Assembly (NCBI GenBank): GCA_039105265.1
Contig: JAPFFF010000034.1
Location: 434,001 to 498,000 of the forward strand
DNA length: 64,000 bases
Source: Tritrichomonas musculus
Taxonomy: Eukaryota > Parabasalia > Tritrichomonadida > Tritrichomonadidae
Direction: 5' to 3'
Positions 49,659-58,669 of this stretch are shown one piece after another. The notes under the pieces are model-generated. The model had not been told where the DNA came from and did no database searches. It saw nothing but the letters and a program-made list of their open reading frames with translations. Position numbers and translations under genes: made by a program. Position 1 is the stretch's first letter; every line of letters begins with the position of its first letter.

Positions 49659-52600
49659 TTAATGATTTTCAATGAAATACTTTGATGCTTTCATTCCGTG
49701 AATGTAAGGACAACAACAATGATTTGATAATACCAACATTTTTGAATGTGCTGCTGTTAAAGCATTTTTGATAACAGTTATTTTACTCATCAGTTGTGAA
49801 TTTAATTGAAGGTTTATATTCTTTCCTTTCATTACTGATTGCTTTTCAATGACATTTTTGTAATCACTTGATTTGATGTTGTTCTTCTTCAATGAAACAC
49901 CTTTGAGCTTTAATGAAATTGTTTTGTCATCTGACCAAATCGTATAACATTTAGCACACAAAGCAACTTGATTTGCTCCAAACTTTTCTACACAGCATCC
50001 GAGAATCTTTTTCTCATCATATACATCATTGATTGCAGGATTTGGCATAAAGCTATAAATGTGTTTATCATAAAATGATTTGTCTTTGATGACGTAATCA
50101 AACAACTGGTCAATCGGTTTATCCATATCACCAGCGATAGACATGTACAGACTGTCTGTATCGACCGAGTTGAAATGAATTTTATTCATGTCAATGCATT
50201 TGTATAGAAAGTCATAAAGGAAAGTCAAATACCAGTATTTCGCATTGTCTAATGTCCAAAATGATTCTTGAAGACATGTGTTGCATTTGAATGAATGGGG
50301 TTGTGATTGTATCAAATAACAATCATTTGACAATTTACATCCATTGCGATAAGTATCGGATGCAATCAATTGAAAGGCTTTATTTTTATCAACAATTCTG
50401 ACTTTGTTGAAGTTCTCTGAATTCATTCCGTCATATCCGTAAGATCCGTTCATACTAATCTTGTAAAACTTTTCGTTCCCGTGTGCCTTTCCTGACAATA
50501 TATCTTGACGCTTCTTCATAAACTCACAAACAAATTGATTGAATCCGTCATGAGCCTCGTATAAACTCAAGCTCTTAATGTCATCAACAATAAGTCCGTG
50601 GTCGATTAAAAACCATAAAAGGTAATTCGAGAACGTCATAAATGTTCCGCATGTATCAAGCAACATTGTCAGCTTTCTTGTTTCTTTATCGGCTGAATTC
50701 AGTTTATTGTCTTTCATATATTTGTACATATAGCTTCCAATCGTTTGCTCATCATTCATTATATTGATATTTCTAAACACAGGAGGGAAATTAATCAAAT
50801 CGTTGATTTTATTCTTTGGACATCTCAATTTGACTTCAGCTTTGAATATAAACTCAGGGTTTGCATCAAATCGCTTCTTTGATTGAATGATATTCATTGC
50901 AGTATTAAGAACCTTTTCATTCTTGTTTCCTTGTTCATCATAAACATCAAATCGTTTTATAAATGAACCAGGCATGTACATGATTCCTCCGTGATAAGGA
51001 TTGAATGAATGTTTTACTGAACTGAATGATGAGGGATACAATGAATTGAAATCAATACCAGCAACGTGTGAAACTATGTTTGAAGTGTCATAGCTAATGA
51101 TTCTGTCATTAACGGCATCATATTTGAGTTTATTGATTAATGTTTGACCTCTAATGTTCACTCGATGAAGTACATTTGATAATCCTCCCGTTATATTCTC
51201 TCTCAAGTTGTAGTATTCTTTTTCATCAGTTATGAGTGTGGGAAGGTGATGGAGCTTGCAGAATTTTTTCAATTGTATTTTGGTTCTTGTTATCTTGTCA
51301 TCATCACGTTGTCGTAAACGATTACATTCAGCGCAAGCCAACAAACAGTTATCAATCTGATGTCCTTTGTTGTTATCTATTCGGTCAAGAGTTGGTTTGT
51401 TTTCATATGTGAAGTGTTCACCACACAAATGACATTTACCTGTTTCATTTGATTCATACAATTTCATGAATGCATCAAAATCCTTTTCACTAACACATTT
51501 TGATATATCACGTTGATTTTGATTCGTTTGAAGCGATGAATCGCCTTTTTGTGAGCAAAAATTATGTTTCATGTCTTGCTTTCGATAATTATCACATTTA
51601 TTTAACCACCATTTCATTGTTGGTTTAAATGTATTTGATTTGTTTATGATTTCATAGTCGTTCTTCGGATTGAAATCTTTGTATGCAAGAGCATATTTGA
51701 TACATGATGCGTTCTTTGACAATGAAAGATTGCTAATCAAATCAACTTTATATTCAGCATTCATTTGAATAAGGTTGTCAATAGGTTTAATCATCATTTC
51801 AACATCATTGTCATTGTATGATAACAAATAATCCCAACGTGTTGCAAACCTCTTTGAATCAATCAAATACTCTTCATAATCAGCTTTTGTTAATGGATTC
51901 TTTTGATTGAGATAACTGTAGAAGTCTTCATATTTGAATGGTTCATTCTTTGATAACACTTCATTATAATTATCACTGTTGATTGCTTCATAAGGAAATA
52001 CACCTTTCGAACTGTTAGAAATCCCACCAAAATCAATTCCAAATTGTTTGAGCGTACCACCAGCAACAAATGCTTGTGCGTCAATGAATCGTAATCGAAT
52101 AGGATACTTTGATGATTTCAATATGAATTGTTTCAATGATGTAGCTGTTCCAATCATTCCGCTATCGATTGACCAATGATTTTTAATCAATTGCTCTTTG
52201 AATAAGTTTGAATCAAATCGTGATGAATTAAAACCGAACACTGTTATTGTTTTCAATGATGTATCTATTTTATTGAGTTCTTCTTCCGATTTATCTTTAA
52301 TGAATGATTTTAAATGATTCAACTTATCAACATGCACATCACAGCCAACAACAAATAACCAGTCAATCCATTTGGCAATGAAGTTTGGCAATCTTATATC
52401 AAAGTTCTTTGTTATCAAACCTTTATCAAGTTTCACACATGATGAAACACTCAAAGGAATCAATCGAGAATTGATAACTGATTTATCACTGACTTTCTTT
52501 TCAATCTTTTGCTCCATTGTTTCAAAATCATAAGTGATATAATGAATTGTTGGCTTCCATTCAAGTTCATATGAAAGACAATATAAATAAACAGGATTGT

Positions 52601-54263
52601 TTAAAATGTGTGGACAATATGGTAAAGCTTCTCGTGAAGGAATGAAATCCTTTTTGAATTTACCTCCTAGCTTCTCACATTTATCTACATGTCTGTTGAA
52701 TCTATCCATATGTTCATGGCCTTTGTGAATGTATGAACCACAATGAGGACAAATATGAATATTTGTTAATGCTTCAGCATTGATGATGTACATTATGTGA
52801 ATTATCTTATCCTTTGAATACAACAGGGCTGAAAACGTTTTTGTTTCATCATCGACGTTATGCCATTGGTCTTGTAAATCGAAAAAGCCTTTTTTATCTG
52901 TTTCAGTTTGGTTGTATTCATAAATGTTGACATTGATGTTATGATTCTTCGCTGATTCTTTCATTTCTTCAATCGTGATACCTTTGAATGAGTTGATGAT
53001 TTGATTTGCTTCTTTTGTAGGTTTAGTTGAATAAGTTATTCCATGGTCTTCACATAATATTTTCTTTGCTGCTTTGGTTCTGTCGGATGTATTATATTTT
53101 GTTTTCTTTTCATCTTTGTTTTGGTTTGTTAATTCAGGTTTTGTACAACAAGCAAGGAAACGATACCAACACAAACAATCATCAACGTTATCAATAATGA
53201 TATATTTATTTTTGCCAAACAATTCTGAAACCTCATCAATCTTTCCTGTTATCTTAACGACTCGTGAAATTGTAAACGAAACAGACCAAACGATACATAA
53301 TTTGATGTTTGAAGTAGTGGTTTCATATTCATGAATCTTTGATTCAATATACAGTTTAACTTTATCAATATCTTTACTCTCTCTAACTATTATTGGAATT
53401 GATGATTTATAGTTTTTCCATTTGATATCACTTGCTTCATATGTATATCTTTCGTTTTCATTCTTTGGTGGTATTTCAAATATACCAGTCAATTGAAAAT
53501 ATATTTTGAACGGTTTCACTTCTTGTTTAAATACTGTTTCAGTCAAATATTCATTAATGTCTTCAATTGATGAAACACCGTTTTTGTAATATATTTTGAT
53601 TGGTTCTTTACTGTCTTCATCTAATCGTTCAACCTTTTCATTATCATTTGGGAACTGGTCAATAAAATGACTGCATGCTTTGACGGCTTCATCAAAGTTC
53701 TCAGGTTCATTGATTATGAAATATGAATCATGTTTTGAATGAACACCTTTATAGCTAAACTTTTTGAGATATTCAATTAATTCAGCATTTTCATTGTTAA
53801 ATCGAATGTCTTCATATCGTTGAGGCTGTTTGTTTGTCTTTGGCGGTAATGGTCTCAATAATATATTTTCAGATTTAATTAATTGAAGGGCTTTGTTGAG
53901 TGCATCATGAGCTATTTTAATATTGTCCTCGATTTGTTTTTGTTTTAGTTTTTGTTCATCATCTTGTTCTTCTTCTTCTTCAAATTGTTCCTCTTCCTCC
54001 TCTTCTTCTTGTTCTTCTGCTTCTTTCTTCATTCTATTGACGAAAGCTAATATTGTTGTATCATTGATTCCATTGCCTTCATGTTCTCTAAAACCGAATG
54101 AAGTTAGATAGTTTTCTAAGATTGACTTGAAATGTTTAACATCATAGTCAGAAGGTTTAGATGTTGATAAGCGAGGTTTTAATTGAATTTCATTATTGAT
54201 ATACCTGATTTGTTCAATAACAAATGATTTGGTATCTTTTCTATAGTAATAACGAGAACTCAT
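49659..54263 (-). CDS. Polinton: protein-primed DNA polymerase B with internal HNH motif
   Basis: A 1534-residue protein. N-terminal 540 residues: an acidic Glu-rich stretch, then a globular region and a CxxC...H...C zinc-finger-like segment (CPHCGSYIHKGHEHMDRF). Exonuclease motifs: YDFETM (about 579), NSSRFDSN (about 683), YNDNDVEMM (about 815). Polymerase motifs: A, DFNSLYPSSF (about 1073); B, KISMNGSYGYDG (about 1270); C, SVDTDSLYM (about 1369). Between exonuclease and motif A, at about 940-985, there is an HNH-nuclease-like segment (CHLCGEHF, PTLDRIDNNKGH, CLLACAECNRLRQ). It replicates the linear element by protein priming. An initiator TCATA lies just before the ATG, as in the capsid gene. 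Confidence 0.96.
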   Translation of the reverse strand: MSSRYYYRKDTKSFVIEQIRYINNEIQLKPRLSTSKPSDYDVKHFKSILENYLTSFGFREHEGNGINDTTILAFVNRMKKEAEEQEEEEEEEQFEEEEEQDDEQKLKQKQIEDNIKIAHDALNKALQLIKSENILLRPLPPKTNKQPQRYEDIRFNNENAELIEYLKKFSYKGVHSKHDSYFIINEPENFDEAVKACSHFIDQFPNDNEKVERLDEDSKEPIKIYYKNGVSSIEDINEYLTETVFKQEVKPFKIYFQLTGIFEIPPKNENERYTYEASDIKWKNYKSSIPIIVRESKDIDKVKLYIESKIHEYETTTSNIKLCIVWSVSFTISRVVKITGKIDEVSELFGKNKYIIIDNVDDCLCWYRFLACCTKPELTNQNKDEKKTKYNTSDRTKAAKKILCEDHGITYSTKPTKEANQIINSFKGITIEEMKESAKNHNINVNIYEYNQTETDKKGFFDLQDQWHNVDDETKTFSALLYSKDKIIHIMYIINAEALTNIHICPHCGSYIHKGHEHMDRFNRHVDKCEKLGGKFKKDFIPSREALPYCPHILNNPVYLYCLSYELEWKPTIHYITYDFETMEQKIEKKVSDKSVINSRLIPLSVSSCVKLDKGLITKNFDIRLPNFIAKWIDWLFVVGCDVHVDKLNHLKSFIKDKSEEELNKIDTSLKTITVFGFNSSRFDSNLFKEQLIKNHWSIDSGMIGTATSLKQFILKSSKYPIRLRFIDAQAFVAGGTLKQFGIDFGGISNSSKGVFPYEAINSDNYNEVLSKNEPFKYEDFYSYLNQKNPLTKADYEEYLIDSKRFATRWDYLLSYNDNDVEMMIKPIDNLIQMNAEYKVDLISNLSLSKNASCIKYALAYKDFNPKNDYEIINKSNTFKPTMKWWLNKCDNYRKQDMKHNFCSQKGDSSLQTNQNQRDISKCVSEKDFDAFMKLYESNETGKCHLCGEHFTYENKPTLDRIDNNKGHQIDNCLLACAECNRLRQRDDDKITRTKIQLKKFCKLHHLPTLITDEKEYYNLRENITGGLSNVLHRVNIRGQTLINKLKYDAVNDRIISYDTSNIVSHVAGIDFNSLYPSSFSSVKHSFNPYHGGIMYMPGSFIKRFDVYDEQGNKNEKVLNTAMNIIQSKKRFDANPEFIFKAEVKLRCPKNKINDLINFPPVFRNINIMNDEQTIGSYMYKYMKDNKLNSADKETRKLTMLLDTCGTFMTFSNYLLWFLIDHGLIVDDIKSLSLYEAHDGFNQFVCEFMKKRQDILSGKAHGNEKFYKISMNGSYGYDGMNSENFNKVRIVDKNKAFQLIASDTYRNGCKLSNDCYLIQSQPHSFKCNTCLQESFWTLDNAKYWYLTFLYDFLYKCIDMNKIHFNSVDTDSLYMSIAGDMDKPIDQLFDYVIKDKSFYDKHIYSFMPNPAINDVYDEKKILGCCVEKFGANQVALCAKCYTIWSDDKTISLKLKGVSLKKNNIKSSDYKNVIEKQSVMKGKNINLQLNSQLMSKITVIKNALTAAHSKMLVLSNHCCCPYIHGMKASKYFIENH

Positions 54264-54354
54264 TTATGATATAATTAAAAAATCAAATTATTTGAATTTT
54301 GAAAAAATGTTAAATCAAAAAATAAATTTTTTTTGAGTTTTTTATTTCATTGAA

Positions 54355-54705
54355 ATGTCTGAGTTAAGAGAAATAATAAAACACATTGAAGAAATACATA
54401 AATTACTTTTGATATTAGAATCAAAACAAGAAGTATGTGAAGAAGAAGAAACAAATGAAGAAACAAATACAGAAGCAAACCATAAAAGAACACGTTCAAT
54501 ATTCAATTCATCAAAGTTCTTGAACAAGGATGAACGTGAAAAAGTTTTAGAATTTTTGGATGATAAAGTAATGAATGATATAAATAAGTTGCCAGCACAT
54601 AAAAGGTGTTCATATACACAAAACTTATTGAAAGACAAATTGAAGTTAAATGTATCATCATATATGATTAATAGATTATTGGCATTTAAGAACAACAAAG
54701 AATAA
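54355..54705 (+). CDS. Polinton: small acidic/helical protein
   Basis: A 116-residue protein: helix, an acidic Glu/Thr/Asn linker (EEEETNEETNTE), a basic KRTRSIF patch, then a compact helical C-terminus (KRCSYTQNLLKDKLKLNVSSYMINRL) that could be a small helix-turn-helix. Divergent from the polymerase gene with about 90 bases between ATGs. Initiator TCATT eight bases upstream. Regulation of the element is a guess. Confidence 0.6.
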   Translation: MSELREIIKHIEEIHKLLLILESKQEVCEEEETNEETNTEANHKRTRSIFNSSKFLNKDEREKVLEFLDDKVMNDINKLPAHKRCSYTQNLLKDKLKLNVSSYMINRLLAFKNNKE

Positions 54706-54743
54706 AAATATCATTTAATTAATTTGTTTATTTTTGGTTTAAA

Positions 54744-54989
54744 ATGAATAGTACTCTTAACGGACTGAATAATGATTTATCAGCTCTTTATGCTCAGTTT
54801 AGAAAGGTCAAAGACAAAATATTTGAAAAATGTATGAACTCTGAAGATGATGCATTAAGCGAGAAGTTTGATAAAATGATTCATATATTGTCAATTTATA
54901 AACAACTATTTAATGATATCAAATCAATTGAAATACAATTAAGAGCTATTGATGAACGTATCAAATCAGCTGAACAAATGACTTTATAA
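54744..54989 (+). CDS. Polinton: small coiled-coil protein
   Basis: An 81-residue protein, helical throughout with heptad-like spacing (LSIYKQLFNDIKSIEIQLRAIDERIKSAE). It follows the preceding small gene by 38 bases in the same direction. No family recognised. Confidence 0.55.
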   Translation: MNSTLNGLNNDLSALYAQFRKVKDKIFEKCMNSEDDALSEKFDKMIHILSIYKQLFNDIKSIEIQLRAIDERIKSAEQMTL

Positions 54990-55043
54990 TTGAATCATTG
55001 AATGACTCATCATTAATGTTGTTTTATTTTTATTCAAACATTC

Positions 55044-55619
55044 ATGGCATTATCAAAAGCTCGTATATTAAGTAGTGAGAACGATGCATCAGTTAAGCAG
55101 GAGCAATCAACCAGTATTAATATAAACATCAAACCAAAGCAACCACAACCAGTTGAATATCCATCAGTTCAACCATTACCACAATCATCTCAAGCCACAA
55201 ATTTTACTATACCTCAGATGAGTGGAGTATATCAATCACCGCAACCAACAAACAACGTTTCCCTAGAAAGAGGTATCAGTGATATAGGTGCTGATATAAC
55301 AGAACTTGAAACCAAAAACAAATTCCTTGAGATATTGTTATCAATCTATGAAACAAATCCAATAAAAATCAATGATTTATTGATTTGTCATTCAAATACA
55401 TTAATGGAACTCATCAAATTACTAACACAAGCAGATAAAGTTGAATTGATTGTCAATGATGATTGTGCGTGTAATGGTTGTGTTTCTCGTTCCAAATATC
55501 TTTTAATTGATAGGATATTGGTGTACAAAAATAATGAATCAAATGACTTGAAATACAAATATAATAGCATTTATACCGAACTCATTAGACACAACATTTC
55601 ATTAAAAACATGTATTTAA
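55044..55619 (+). CDS. Polinton: small protein with Pro/Gln linker and Cys cluster
   Basis: A 191-residue protein. The first 80 residues are Pro/Gln/Ser-rich and probably disordered. The second half is helical and includes a DDCACNGC cluster that might bind metal. No known family. Same-strand neighbour of the short membrane protein and the ATPase. Confidence 0.6.
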   Translation: MALSKARILSSENDASVKQEQSTSININIKPKQPQPVEYPSVQPLPQSSQATNFTIPQMSGVYQSPQPTNNVSLERGISDIGADITELETKNKFLEILLSIYETNPIKINDLLICHSNTLMELIKLLTQADKVELIVNDDCACNGCVSRSKYLLIDRILVYKNNESNDLKYKYNSIYTELIRHNISLKTCI

Positions 55620-55629
55620 AAACTAATAA

Positions 55630-55761
55630 ATGATATATGAAATATTAGTTGTTTCATTATTAACAGGTTTATTTTTAGTGAAGATTGTTGAAGTATCTTT
55701 AATGATGCCTGACAAAGAACCAGAACTCAGTGAAGAGATAAGAACAAAAATGTATTCATGA
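55630..55761 (+). CDS. Polinton: 43-residue single-span membrane protein
   Basis: ATG at 55630, stop TGA at 55759-55761. The product MIYEILVVSLLTGLFLVKIVE... has one hydrophobic segment at about 3-20, then a short charged tail. It sits in a 166-base gap, 10 bases after the previous gene and 25 before the ATPase gene, and fits the tight rightward cluster. Small membrane proteins are frequent in capsid-bearing DNA elements, but this one has no recognised homologue. Could be a chance frame. Confidence 0.5.
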   Translation: MIYEILVVSLLTGLFLVKIVEVSLMMPDKEPELSEEIRTKMYS

Positions 55762-55785
55762 AGAGCTTTAACGAAAACTAAAGAA

Positions 55786-56700
55786 ATGAAACGTTTCATG
55801 AAACCGACACACTTTAATTATAATGAGATTTTATTCTCTAGTGGCTCTGATTATGATGATGACCAAATGAGTTTTGCATTTGAATATGAATCATTCAAGC
55901 CAACAGTTAATGAAAAGACATTTAATATTGATGATGAGATGAATAAAGCATATCAACGCAATGAATCAAAAATAAAGAATGAATCAATCAGACCAATCGC
56001 AAACGGTATTTATTCATATTACAATTCATTGAACATACTCGTTGGTCAGCAAGGTAAAGGAAAGAGTCATATAATGCTACGAGATGTTATTCAAATGTCT
56101 CGAATGAAGAACGCTGGCTTTCATTTAATTGTTTATGTATCACGAAACGGAACAATCAATGATGCAACATTCGAAAGCCAACGCGAATTGATACAGCTAC
56201 CAATAAAAACTGTTGCTGACAGCAATGCTGAAGAATATCTTAAACAACTTGATTTATATAAAGAATTGTATAACAAATATTCATCAACACCAAAAATAGT
56301 AATCGATGAAAAGAAGTTAAACGATATGTTTGAGTTTCTTCATATCAATAAACTAGGTCAACCAAATAAACCACTAAATACTATCATTCTTTGTGAAGAC
56401 TTCTTGAAATCGAAACTAATTAAATCATCCTATTTTATCAATACCATCAGTCAGCTTCGACATAAGAATCTAATCATATTCGTTAACATCCAGTTCTTCA
56501 AAGCTTTAACAACAGAATGGAAAAATAATGCAACATCATTCTTCATCTTTAGTGGTTATTCACGACAGAAACTCGGCTACATATATCAACAAGTTCCATT
56601 TCCAATAGATTTCGAAGAGCTATGGAATCGATACAGAACAATGAAAGCACATCAATTCGTTTTAATCAATGTTCGAACTAATAACCTTTCATTCATCTAA
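55786..56700 (+). CDS. Polinton: genome-packaging ATPase (FtsK/HerA type)
   Basis: A 304-residue protein. Walker A is GQQGKGKS (about 87-94) after a beta strand (LNILV), and Walker B is TIILCED (about 199-206). The following NTISQLRHKNLIIFVNIQFF is the sensor-type strand typical of A32/FtsK-like packaging ATPases of Polintons, virophages and NCLDV. It would drive DNA into the capsid. The size is right for the family. Its 3' end overlaps that of the convergent small gene by 12 bases. Confidence 0.9.
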   Translation: MKRFMKPTHFNYNEILFSSGSDYDDDQMSFAFEYESFKPTVNEKTFNIDDEMNKAYQRNESKIKNESIRPIANGIYSYYNSLNILVGQQGKGKSHIMLRDVIQMSRMKNAGFHLIVYVSRNGTINDATFESQRELIQLPIKTVADSNAEEYLKQLDLYKELYNKYSSTPKIVIDEKKLNDMFEFLHINKLGQPNKPLNTIILCEDFLKSKLIKSSYFINTISQLRHKNLIIFVNIQFFKALTTEWKNNATSFFIFSGYSRQKLGYIYQQVPFPIDFEELWNRYRTMKAHQFVLINVRTNNLSFI

Positions 56701-57147
56701 TACAATTTGTTGTTGAACACCAACAAACAGTTGTGGTGTATTGATATTATATTTTTGTCTCATTTGTTCAATGAGTTCTTTTGTTTTCTTATCATTAACT
56801 TTCCTGATACTGTAATTATAATACTTGTATTCTTTAAATGATTGCTCTTCATTTGAACCTTCAACGAAGAACTCAATAGATGTTGTTGATATTCTTCTTC
56901 TAACATTTGATGTTAATGTTATATATTCGAGCCCGAGTTCAACAATCTTATCATAATATAATCGTTTGAATTCATTATCTTTGTTCTTCAATGATATGTA
57001 TATCACTTTAGATTTATATGCAGCCTTTCCGCAAGGTATCGGGTATCTATCACACAATATTGAGAAATCACATTGTTTAAACTTCTCTGATTCATCCAAC
57101 ATATCAATAAGTGAATTGATGTAATCATAAACTTTTGGTGTTGACAT
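56689..57147 (-). CDS. Polinton: small protein of unknown function
   Basis: A 152-residue alpha/beta protein with several Cys (KQCDFSILCDRYPIPCGKAA) and a basic Arg cluster (SNVRRRISTTSIEFF). No known family; no catalytic motif that I recognise. It is the last unique gene before the right terminal repeat. Confidence 0.6.
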   Translation of the reverse strand: MSTPKVYDYINSLIDMLDESEKFKQCDFSILCDRYPIPCGKAAYKSKVIYISLKNKDNEFKRLYYDKIVELGLEYITLTSNVRRRISTTSIEFFVEGSNEEQSFKEYKYYNYSIRKVNDKKTKELIEQMRQKYNINTPQLFVGVQQQIVLDE

Positions 57148-57217
57148 ATCTTTAGAGTGAAATTAAAAAACAAAAAACAAAAATAAAAACGTCATTGAAG
57201 ACACTTCAGATATCTTT

Positions 57218-57424
57218 TTAATAAATGAGTTCTTCAAGTTCAGCTATTAATTGTTCAGGTCCGTTGAATTTCTTTAGTTGTTCAATAAAGTGATTTATCT
57301 CTTTTAGTACTTCATCTATGATATCATCATTATCGTAAAGGTATTTTAATGCTGGTCTCCATCCTTTTAGCTTTTTGTTGATTCTATTAATGAGGATGCT
57401 TAATGTTTCGGCTTGGTTTGACAT
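57218..57424 (-). CDS. Polinton: small helical protein in the right terminal repeat
   Basis: Second copy of the 68-residue protein at 37208-37414, with identical amino-acid sequence. Only the last base of the stop codon lies outside the repeat (TAA here, TAG at the left copy), so both copies end at the same residue. Confidence 0.75.
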   Translation of the reverse strand: MSNQAETLSILINRINKKLKGWRPALKYLYDNDDIIDEVLKEINHFIEQLKKFNGPEQLIAELEELIY

Positions 57425-57662
57425 TATAAATTGCTGATAAAAAAATAAAAAATTTTTGAAAGTTCGATTTTTTGAGTTGTGTTATTTTTGGGAGTTTGTC
57501 AATTTATTCAAAATTTGTCTATGCCATTTTGTGAAAGTTTCGAGGGCTAATTTTGAAAAAGTGGCGATTTTTTGAGTCATGGCGCTGAGGTTTGGGGTCT
57601 GTAAACCCTATGACGAGGGGGTCATTTTTATCTGCCCGTCCAGACGGTCCACTATCACTACT
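57219..57662. repeat. Polinton right terminal inverted repeat, 444 bp
   Basis: Inverse copy of 36970-37413; see the left repeat. Apparent identity of the two repeats argues for recent insertion or for copying of ends during protein-primed replication. Confidence 0.93.
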
Positions 57663-57668
57663 GCCGTT
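57663..57668. repeat. Target-site duplication, right copy
   Basis: gccgtt directly after the last base of the Polinton, identical to 36964-36969. Confidence 0.93.
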
Positions 57669-58669
57669 AGTCCAAAAAAGTTAATATAATAATTATTTTT
57701 AAGTTTTTTCGATACATGATCTTTTCTAACTTTTTATTTTGTAATATTCGATTTCTTCTTTTAATGCTCAATAAAATGATATATTTTGTTTGAACATAAC
57801 TTCAAAGATAAAGTTTAGTTTGAAAAATGAATTCAAAAAGTTGAATTAATAAACGGAATGATTCAATTTTCGGCGGTTAGAAAATTAATTTTAAACGATC
57901 AAACTCAATATTTTTGCTTTAAAATATATTATATAAATAGGGAATATTATTTAAAATGAGGTTCCGCCATTTATAAAATCAAAAAATTCAAAATGACCAT
58001 TTTTTACCCAAATTATTTTTTATGGAAAATAAAATGCGATTATCTAATTCACCTTTGATGATTTTGATTTTTTAAATAGTAAATTATATGTAGCTATTAA
58101 AAATCTATCTAAATATAAAATAACTGGAAAAAGTCTTGGATGGCTTACACATCTCTTGCTACACTAAAATATAAAAACAAACGTAGAACTTTTTCTAAAA
58201 AAAATATATAATTTGATTAGTTATATTATTTGATAGTAGGTTTTTTATTTCATAAAGATTTATATTGTTACAATACCACGGTATACAAAAATAAAAAAAT
58301 ATCTTTCTTCTTAAATTTAGCCATCCAAAATAAAATATTGTAAAGTCCCGATAAACCAAATATTTTTCAGTTTAGAAACTCAATGCATTTTAATAATTTC
58401 TACCACAATAAAAAACTTACATTCTTTTTTTCTGAGTTTTCATTTCAGAAAGTCCAAAAGCAGAACTATATACATTGTAATCTACTAATTCCCTCATTTT
58501 TATATGCAATATTATGTAATACAATATGCTCTTAACTCTTCAATACATATAAAGTTTGGTCTTTGTTCTACAACAATAGAAAACTTACAGTAGTGGTAAT
58601 CAAAATTACATCTTCTTGTTTATTATAATAAATTTAATAGTTTAAATTTACAAAATTGCCCCCATTATT
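57669..58669. other. AT-rich spacer right of the Polinton
   Basis: No gene recognised. An ATTCAAAAAGTTGAAT palindrome lies at about 57832. Confidence 0.5.

Larger units (their letters stand above)
36970..57662. mobile_element. Polinton/Maverick, whole, 20.7 kb
   Basis: Starts AGTAGTGATAGTGG and ends with its inverse; the 5'-AG...CT-3' ends, long terminal inverted repeats and 6-bp target duplication (gccgtt at 36964-36969 and 57663-57668) are the Polinton/Maverick hallmarks. Inside are the defining genes: protein-primed DNA polymerase B, retroviral-type (DDE) integrase, packaging ATPase and a probable double jelly-roll capsid protein, plus about 16 more. G+C is somewhat higher than in the surrounding spacer. 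All main genes read through without visible damage (no breaks counted) and the two terminal repeats appear identical, so the copy looks whole and recently inserted. Inference: inserted into ordinary intergenic DNA, disrupting no host gene. Confidence 0.96.
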
